Part shown: one piece after another, positions 59,243 through 64,000 of the stretch
Layout of the letters: the number at the start of each line of letters is the position of its first letter
How positions within the stretch are numbered: position 1 is the stretch's first letter
Assembly: GCF_001641615.1 (NCBI RefSeq)
Contig: NZ_LRRU01000014.1
Location: 166,847-230,846 of the forward strand
DNA length: 64,000 nt
DNA from: Pseudoalteromonas gelatinilytica
GTDB taxonomy: Bacteria; Pseudomonadota; Gammaproteobacteria; Enterobacterales; Alteromonadaceae
Reading direction: 5' to 3'
Made by a program: the position numbers and the translations under genes
Notes under the pieces: model-generated
What the model was told of the DNA's origin: nothing
Database searches by the model: none
Seen by the model: only the letters and a program-made list of their open reading frames with translations

Positions 59243-61153
59243 ATGAAACTTTACATTGCCGAAAAACCGTCCTTGGCGCGAGCCATTGCAGATGCATTGC
59301 CTAAACCACAAAAAAAACAGGATGGTTATATAGAGCTTGCTAATGGTGATTGTGTTTCTTGGTGTATTGGTCATTTGCTTGAACAAGCAGAGCCAGATGA
59401 TTACGATGCAAGTTTTAAAAAGTGGCGATTTGAGCACTTACCTATCGTGCCAGAACAATGGCAATTAAAACCTAAAGCAAAAACACGCAAACAACTTACT
59501 GTATTAAAAAAGCTAATTAAGCAGGCAAACATAATTGTTCATGCTGGCGACCCTGATCGCGAAGGCCAGTTATTGGTTGATGAGGTAATTGAACAGGTCA
59601 AATTAAGCCAAGCTAAGAAACAGCAAATTCAACGACTATTAATCAGCGACTTAAACTTAAGTGCGGTGAAAAAAGCACTGAATAACTTAAAGTCGAATCG
59701 CGATTTTATTCCCTTGAGCGTATCAGCCTTAGCTCGCTCACGTGCCGATTGGTTATTTGGCATGAATTTAACTCGCGCTTATACGCTTGCTGGGCAAAAA
59801 GCTGGATTTGGTAATGTGTTATCTGTTGGGCGTGTACAAACGCCTATCTTAGGTTTAGTCGTTAATCGTGATAATGAAATCGCTAATTTTGTAGCAAAAC
59901 CTTTTTACGAAGTTTTAGCACACCTTGAAACAGAGCAGCAGCAAACATTTTCTGCTAAGTGGCAACCAAGTAAAGCTTGCGAACCTTATCAAGATGAAGA
60001 GGGTAGAGTATTGCATAGAGGGCTTGCTGAAAATGTTGTATCACGAATAACTAATCAGCCAGCTAAAGTAGCTGAGCTTGAGCAAAAGCAAAAAAAGCAA
60101 CAAGCCCCGCTACCTTATAATTTATCCGCTTTACAAATTGATGCGGCAAAAGCATTTTCAATGCCAGCGCAAAAGGTGCTCGATACCTGTCAAAGTTTAT
60201 ATGAACGTCATAAGTTAATTACGTATCCTCGTTCAGATAATCGCTATTTACCAAAAGAGCATCATAAAGATGCAGCTAAAATTATTGCTGCTATTGCGAA
60301 TAATGAAGGGCAAGCAAGTGAAGCTTGCAAGCAAGCCGATATGAGTAAGCGGAGTAAATGTTTTAATGATAGTAAGGTTGCAGCTCACCACGCCATTGTT
60401 CCTACCGAAAAACAACTTCGCTCAGCCTCATTAAATAGTGATGAACAAAAAATCTATCGGTTGATCTGCCGTCATTATTTAATTCAGTTTTATCCAGACT
60501 ATCTATTTAACGAAACCAAAGTAACGGTCGAAATTGCGGGTGGGCTTTTTAAAGCAGCGGCTAAGCAAGATGTTAGCTTAGGCTTCAAAGCATTAATGGG
60601 CAAAACCGAATTAAAAGATGAGCAGACCTTACCGCCACTTGAAAAAGGTCAGCAGCTGCATTGTAATCAAGGTGAAGTGGTAGATAAAATGACAACACCG
60701 CCAGCACACTTTACTGATGCTACCTTATTAAGTGCTATGACAGGTATCAGCCGCTATGTGAAAGACCCTGAAATTAAAAAGATCCTCAAAGAAACTGATG
60801 GCTTAGGCACTGAGGCTACACGGGCAGGTATTCTTGAACTTTTATTCAAACGCCGCTTTTTAGAGCGTCAGGGTAAAAACATTCTAGCTACCGCAACAGG
60901 TAAAGCTCTCATAAGTACATTACCAGAGCAGCTTGCTAGCCCTGACTTAACAGCTAAGTGGGAAGCGTCGTTAGGGAATATAGCTGAGCAACATATGAGT
61001 TATCAGCAGTTTTTAACGCCATTACTAGCAGAGCTGCATGCTTTAGTTGAGCAAGCAAAGCAGTGCGACAGTCAAGTATTCGCCCAATTACCAAAAACGC
61101 CGCAAAAGCGACGTTTTAAAAGAAAAGCTAAGCCTAGAGCCAAGTCAGCCTAA
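59243..61153 (+). CDS. topB: DNA topoisomerase III
   Basis: A 636-residue type IA topoisomerase. The TOPRIM domain has Glu7 (IAEKPSLA) and Asp103/Asp105 in HAGDPDREGQ; the active tyrosine is Tyr328 in LITYPRSDNRYLP. It decatenates DNA and resolves recombination intermediates, usually with RecQ. Length is close to E. coli TopB (653), with a basic C-terminus (KRRFKRKAKPRAK). A near-consensus LexA box just upstream suggests SOS induction. It ends 1 base before the convergent M20 gene. Confidence 0.96.
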   Translation: MKLYIAEKPSLARAIADALPKPQKKQDGYIELANGDCVSWCIGHLLEQAEPDDYDASFKKWRFEHLPIVPEQWQLKPKAKTRKQLTVLKKLIKQANIIVHAGDPDREGQLLVDEVIEQVKLSQAKKQQIQRLLISDLNLSAVKKALNNLKSNRDFIPLSVSALARSRADWLFGMNLTRAYTLAGQKAGFGNVLSVGRVQTPILGLVVNRDNEIANFVAKPFYEVLAHLETEQQQTFSAKWQPSKACEPYQDEEGRVLHRGLAENVVSRITNQPAKVAELEQKQKKQQAPLPYNLSALQIDAAKAFSMPAQKVLDTCQSLYERHKLITYPRSDNRYLPKEHHKDAAKIIAAIANNEGQASEACKQADMSKRSKCFNDSKVAAHHAIVPTEKQLRSASLNSDEQKIYRLICRHYLIQFYPDYLFNETKVTVEIAGGLFKAAAKQDVSLGFKALMGKTELKDEQTLPPLEKGQQLHCNQGEVVDKMTTPPAHFTDATLLSAMTGISRYVKDPEIKKILKETDGLGTEATRAGILELLFKRRFLERQGKNILATATGKALISTLPEQLASPDLTAKWEASLGNIAEQHMSYQQFLTPLLAELHALVEQAKQCDSQVFAQLPKTPQKRRFKRKAKPRAKSA

Positions 61154-61154
61154 A

Positions 61155-62468
61155 CTACTTTTTGTTGAATAGGGCAACCGCGGCGTTACTCATCGCTGTA
61201 ATGCCAGTAGGAAGCGCCTTCTTGTAATCAGGCGCAAACTTACTTGAGTGTAATGAAGGTAATGTTGCGCCAGATTGCATTGCTGCATCATATTGACTCG
61301 GTTCAACACCACCTAACCAAAACAAAGTAATTGGTACGTGCTGCTCTGTACGACCATAAAGACCAAAGTCTTCACCTGCCATGACAGCTTCAGTTTCAAG
61401 TACATTCTCTTCACCAATAGCGTTAGCAATTGCTGAACGCACTAGGTTGGTTTGAGCTGGATTATTATAAGTTGAAGGAATTGATTCGTCTTCATGTACA
61501 TAGACTTCAGGCGCTAAGCTTTCATCAAGGCCAGCACTTAATGCTATGCCTTTAGAAATTCGTTTAATCGCCGCGATTTGTTGTAAACGAACTTCAGGGT
61601 TATAACTGCGCAGTGTCAGTTGTAGTTTTACTTCATCTGAAATGACATTGTGTTTAGAGCCACCATGAATTGAGCCAACAGTAATAACAGACGGTTCTAA
61701 TGGTGACAATTCACGGCTCGTAATTGTTTGTAGTGCTAATACAATGCGCGAAGCAATCACAACAGGGTCTATTGTTGTATGAGGATAGGCACCGTGACCG
61801 CCTTTACCCTTTACAGTAATATCAACAGAGTCAACACTTGCCATCGTATATTCAGTTTTCATACTGACTTTACCAGCTGGAACACTCGCACTTACATGTA
61901 ACCCAATAACATGGTCTGGGGTAGGGTACTTAGTAAAGAGCCCTTCTTTAAGCATTGCTTTTGCACCACCGCCTACTTCCTCTGCGGGTTGTGCGACCAT
62001 CATTAGTGTACCTTGCCACTGATCTTTGTGGGTCATTAACTGTTGTGCTGTGCCAATAAATGAACTCATGTGAATATCATGACCACAACCATGCATTACG
62101 CCAACAGTTGCACCCGTATCATTAGTGACGGTTACTTTAGAAGCGTAAGGCTTACCGGTTTGTTCAACAATTGGTAATCCGTCAGTATCAGTGCGGATCA
62201 TAATTGTAGGGCCATCACCATTTTCATAAATCCCAACAACGCCGTAACCCCCTACATTATCTGTAACAGTAAAGCCTAGTTGTTTTAATTGCTTTGCTAT
62301 CTTTTGGCCTGTTTGTTTTTCGTGGTACGACAGTTCAGGAGATTGATGCAAGTCTAAATAGAGCTTTTCAATCTCAGGCATAGTTTGTTGAAGGTTTAAA
62401 TCTAGTGTTGTTGCTTGTGCGAATGGACTAAGAAGTAATAAAGCTGCAGAAATAGCAGATAATTTCAT
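61155..62468 (-). CDS. Secreted M20 amidohydrolase
   Basis: A 437-residue exported metal-dependent amidohydrolase of the M20D type (hippurate/N-acyl-amino-acid hydrolase-like). A signal peptide ends near FAQAT. Metal-site motifs are RTDTDGLP, GVMHGCGHDIH, PAEEVGGGA and GLHVSA, with MAGEDFG near the end. The insert from about 195 to 310 is the dimerisation domain. It would cleave acylated amino acids or dipeptides in the periplasm. Stand-alone gene; no terminator is visible between it and topB. Confidence 0.92.
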   Translation of the reverse strand: MKLSAISAALLLLSPFAQATTLDLNLQQTMPEIEKLYLDLHQSPELSYHEKQTGQKIAKQLKQLGFTVTDNVGGYGVVGIYENGDGPTIMIRTDTDGLPIVEQTGKPYASKVTVTNDTGATVGVMHGCGHDIHMSSFIGTAQQLMTHKDQWQGTLMMVAQPAEEVGGGAKAMLKEGLFTKYPTPDHVIGLHVSASVPAGKVSMKTEYTMASVDSVDITVKGKGGHGAYPHTTIDPVVIASRIVLALQTITSRELSPLEPSVITVGSIHGGSKHNVISDEVKLQLTLRSYNPEVRLQQIAAIKRISKGIALSAGLDESLAPEVYVHEDESIPSTYNNPAQTNLVRSAIANAIGEENVLETEAVMAGEDFGLYGRTEQHVPITLFWLGGVEPSQYDAAMQSGATLPSLHSSKFAPDYKKALPTGITAMSNAAVALFNKK

Positions 62469-62551
62469 AATGACCTCGACCTGTGGGACTTGTAATTGTT
62501 ATGTTTGCCACTATATAAAAACCTAAATACTTATATAGTGCAATCAATCAA

Positions 62552-63409
62552 ATGAATAATATGATAAATCTTACCCCGCAAAATTTGCAGCAAGCTTTGG
62601 GTGAAACATCCGCTGAAAAATTAGTGTTACTTACTTTTTACTCTGCGCAAAATCCTGAGTGTCATCAGCAAGCTGCTATTTTAGAAAAAATCGCACATGA
62701 ATATGGTGAGCATTTATTGGTAGCAACATTAGATTGTGATATTGAGCAAGCTCTTGCTGGGCAACTTGCTCAACAAATTGGTTTACAAGCATTACCAACA
62801 CTTGTGATGTTAAAAGATTCTGCACCTGTCGATATGTTACCGGGTGCTCAAACAGAACAGCAAATTCGTGATGCGCTTGCAAAACATTTACCAGCACAGC
62901 ACGAGTTATTATTAGAGCAAGCTAAACAAGCGTTAATTAATCAAGATTTAAATAATGCCTTTAATTACGCAAAGCAGGCTTACGAGTTAGATCCAAGCCA
63001 TACGCGTGTAAAATTAGTATTAGCTGATATCTGTATTCAAATACATAAATTAGAAGATGCGCAAGCATTGTTAGCTTCAGTTGCAGAAAATGAACGAGAT
63101 GCGTATTTCACAAATATTCAAGCAAAGTGTGAACAAGCATTAGCTGCAACAGATTCACCTGAAATAAAAGCACTACAAACGAAAGCTGAAAAATACCCAA
63201 ATGATTTAGAGATAAAAGTAGAACTAAGTAATGCACTTAATAGTGCGGGTCGTAAAGAAGAAGCTTTAGAGATGTTATTTAATGTACTTAAAAAAGATCT
63301 TAATTACGCAGATGCAAAACCAAGCTATCTAGAAATTATCGCTTCTTTACCTGATGGCGATGCCTTGGCATCTAAGTATCGCCGTAAGTTATATAGTATC
63401 TTGTACTAA
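62552..63409 (+). CDS. cnoX: CnoX/YbbN-type thioredoxin-TPR co-chaperone
   Basis: A 285-residue cytoplasmic protein. An N-terminal thioredoxin-like fold (about 5-110) lacks the CXXC pair: the site reads QNPECHQ with only one Cys, as in E. coli YbbN/CnoX, so it is not a disulfide reductase. TPR-like helices follow (about 115-285; NNAFNYAKQAYELDPSH, KYPNDLEIKVELSNALN). CnoX protects proteins under hypochlorous acid stress and hands them to GroEL and DnaK (family knowledge). A terminator follows directly, then an rRNA promoter region. Confidence 0.9.
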   Translation: MNNMINLTPQNLQQALGETSAEKLVLLTFYSAQNPECHQQAAILEKIAHEYGEHLLVATLDCDIEQALAGQLAQQIGLQALPTLVMLKDSAPVDMLPGAQTEQQIRDALAKHLPAQHELLLEQAKQALINQDLNNAFNYAKQAYELDPSHTRVKLVLADICIQIHKLEDAQALLASVAENERDAYFTNIQAKCEQALAATDSPEIKALQTKAEKYPNDLEIKVELSNALNSAGRKEEALEMLFNVLKKDLNYADAKPSYLEIIASLPDGDALASKYRRKLYSILY

Positions 63410-63426
63410 TCCATTATTGATTGATA

Positions 63427-63458
63427 AAAGCGCCATTAAAAATTGTGGCGCTTTTTTT
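63427..63458 (+). terminator. Intrinsic terminator of cnoX
   Basis: AAAGCGCCA (63427-63435) and TGGCGCTTT (63446-63454) form a 9-base stem followed by T. It isolates the rRNA promoters from upstream transcription. Confidence 0.92.
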
Positions 63459-63612
63459 ATTTAAAAACTTGCGTATTACCTAATTTCGATAATACTTAAG
63501 ATCCTCTCGAGAAAAGTTGGCTGTATTTTGTACAGTAAACTGTGTTTTTTACTGCCTTTAGCTTGTTTTTTGCGCGAAAGGTAAGTTTTTAGTAGTTTTC
63601 TACAAAAAGTGC

Positions 63613-63640
63613 TTGCGTTAATTCTTCGCATCCCTATAAT
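63613..63640 (+). promoter_or_regulatory. rRNA operon promoter, upstream
   Basis: TTGCGT (63613-63618), a 16-base spacer and a perfect TATAAT (63635-63640), followed by GCGC, the GC-rich discriminator typical of stringently controlled rrn promoters. The sequence before it is AT-rich like an UP element. Confidence 0.8.
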
Positions 63641-63750
63641 GCGCATCCACTGACACGGCGGGCAGCAATGAAAAGCGCTGAACAAGGTGACAGAGAGTTA
63701 AGTAAAACTTCGGTTTAAAACGGTCTAAAAAGAAAGTTTAAAATTAAGTG

Positions 63751-63778
63751 TTGACTCGAAAATTTAAGGATGTATTAT
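63751..63778 (+). promoter_or_regulatory. rRNA operon promoter, downstream
   Basis: TTGACT (63751-63756), 16 bases, TATTAT (63773-63778), then ACGCATCC. The same GCATCC element follows both promoters, so transcripts probably start at similar sequences. Confidence 0.78.
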
Positions 63779-63784
63779 ACGCAT

Positions 63785-64000
63785 CCCTAGCGACAACGTC
63801 GCAACGTTCTTTAACAATATAAAGCAATCATCTGTGTGGGCACTCGTACAGATTGAGTTCTAACAGCAGAACTACTTCGGTAGGGACGCAAACAAATTTA
63901 GAGTCTCAATTGAACTGAGTGACCAACGGAAACAAGTTTACTTGTTTCAGCACAGTCAATTCGATATCGAAAGATATCAAAATTCAGAATTCATTGAGCA
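63785..64000 (+). other. Leader of a ribosomal RNA operon (16S gene beyond window)
   Basis: No gene is present from 63410 to 64000; after the two promoters this stretch is an rRNA leader. A boxA-like GTTCTTTAACA is at 63806-63816, the usual antitermination site bound by NusB-NusE. Several stable small hairpins follow: AGTTCT/AGAACT, CTAC-TTCG-GTAG with a TTCG loop, AAACAAGT/ACTTGTTT, and GATATC-GAAA-GATATC with a GAAA loop near 63970. The 16S 5' end is expected shortly after base 64000. Confidence 0.85.

Noticed and set aside
63476..63685. Open frame of 69 residues on the minus strand near the right end
   Set aside because: It overlaps the upstream rRNA promoter and has no coding features.
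1..64000. CRISPR array, insertion sequence, prophage or tRNA genes
   Set aside because: No regular direct repeats, transposase, integrase or phage genes, and no tRNA-like cloverleaf were recognised on reading both strands by eye; a dedicated tRNA scan was not possible.

Overview
The window looks like chromosome of a marine gammaproteobacterium of the order Alteromonadales, most likely Pseudoalteromonas. This rests on its moderate AT richness, on core-gene runs (thrABC; glyA-nrdR-ribD-ribE-ribB-ribH-nusB-thiL-pgpA; xseB-ispA-dxs; pomAB), on a GH3 glucosidase with the layout of Pseudoalteromonas ExoP, and on abundant TonB, two-component and c-di-GMP machinery. The genus is an inference from gene content and order, not from a search. 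I see no insertion sequence, prophage, integron or CRISPR array.

Layout. 1-2264 holds the end of a two-component operon: a cut response regulator and a hybrid kinase with three receiver domains. 2251-17431 is a beta-glucan (laminarin-type) utilisation locus in three transcription units. GH1, a GPH sugar symporter and a LacI regulator run leftwards. A GluP-type sugar transporter, a GH3 lipoprotein and a GH16 lipoprotein run rightwards from the same intergenic region. Further right, a TonB-dependent receptor, a flavin-dependent halogenase-like protein, a SapC-like protein and a cupin/JmjC-like protein run leftwards. Four copies of the palindrome TGTAAGCGCTTACA (one with a single mismatch) sit in pairs in the two promoter regions and tie these units into one LacI regulon. 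The expected flow is: GH16 cuts beta-1,3-glucan outside, the TonB receptor imports oligosaccharides, GH3 releases glucose, GluP and GPH carry sugars across the inner membrane, and GH1 finishes disaccharides in the cytoplasm.

17734-37466 is a mosaic of single genes and short operons: FAH hydrolase, solute-binding-like proteins, aldo/keto reductase, thioesterase, DinB with a LexA box, a CstA-family transporter, M17, S9 and M49 peptidases, a chemoreceptor, HIT, HDOD, RdgC, and a sensor kinase divergent from a CheY-like regulator. 37548-42349 is the threonine operon with its leader peptide and attenuator. 43067-50336 carries glyA, nrdR, the riboflavin genes, nusB, thiL and pgpA. 50370-53456 is a large membrane diguanylate cyclase with a two-component-regulator propeller. 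53517-56603 is xseB-ispA-dxs (leftwards). 56876-58570 is pomAB behind a sigma-28-type promoter, followed by a tiny unannotated ORF and a small membrane protein. topB follows, with an almost ideal LexA box just upstream. Then come a secreted M20 amidohydrolase and a CnoX/YbbN-type co-chaperone. The last 590 bases are the tandem promoters and leader of a ribosomal RNA operon whose 16S gene begins beyond the window.

The most interesting points are: the halogenase/SapC/cupin module coupled to glucan uptake; the LexA box on topB; two genes whose start codon lies directly behind an intrinsic-terminator hairpin; the small acidic ORF after pomB; a 40-base dispersed palindromic repeat found twice; and a RibB whose GTP-cyclohydrolase-like half lacks the zinc cysteines.
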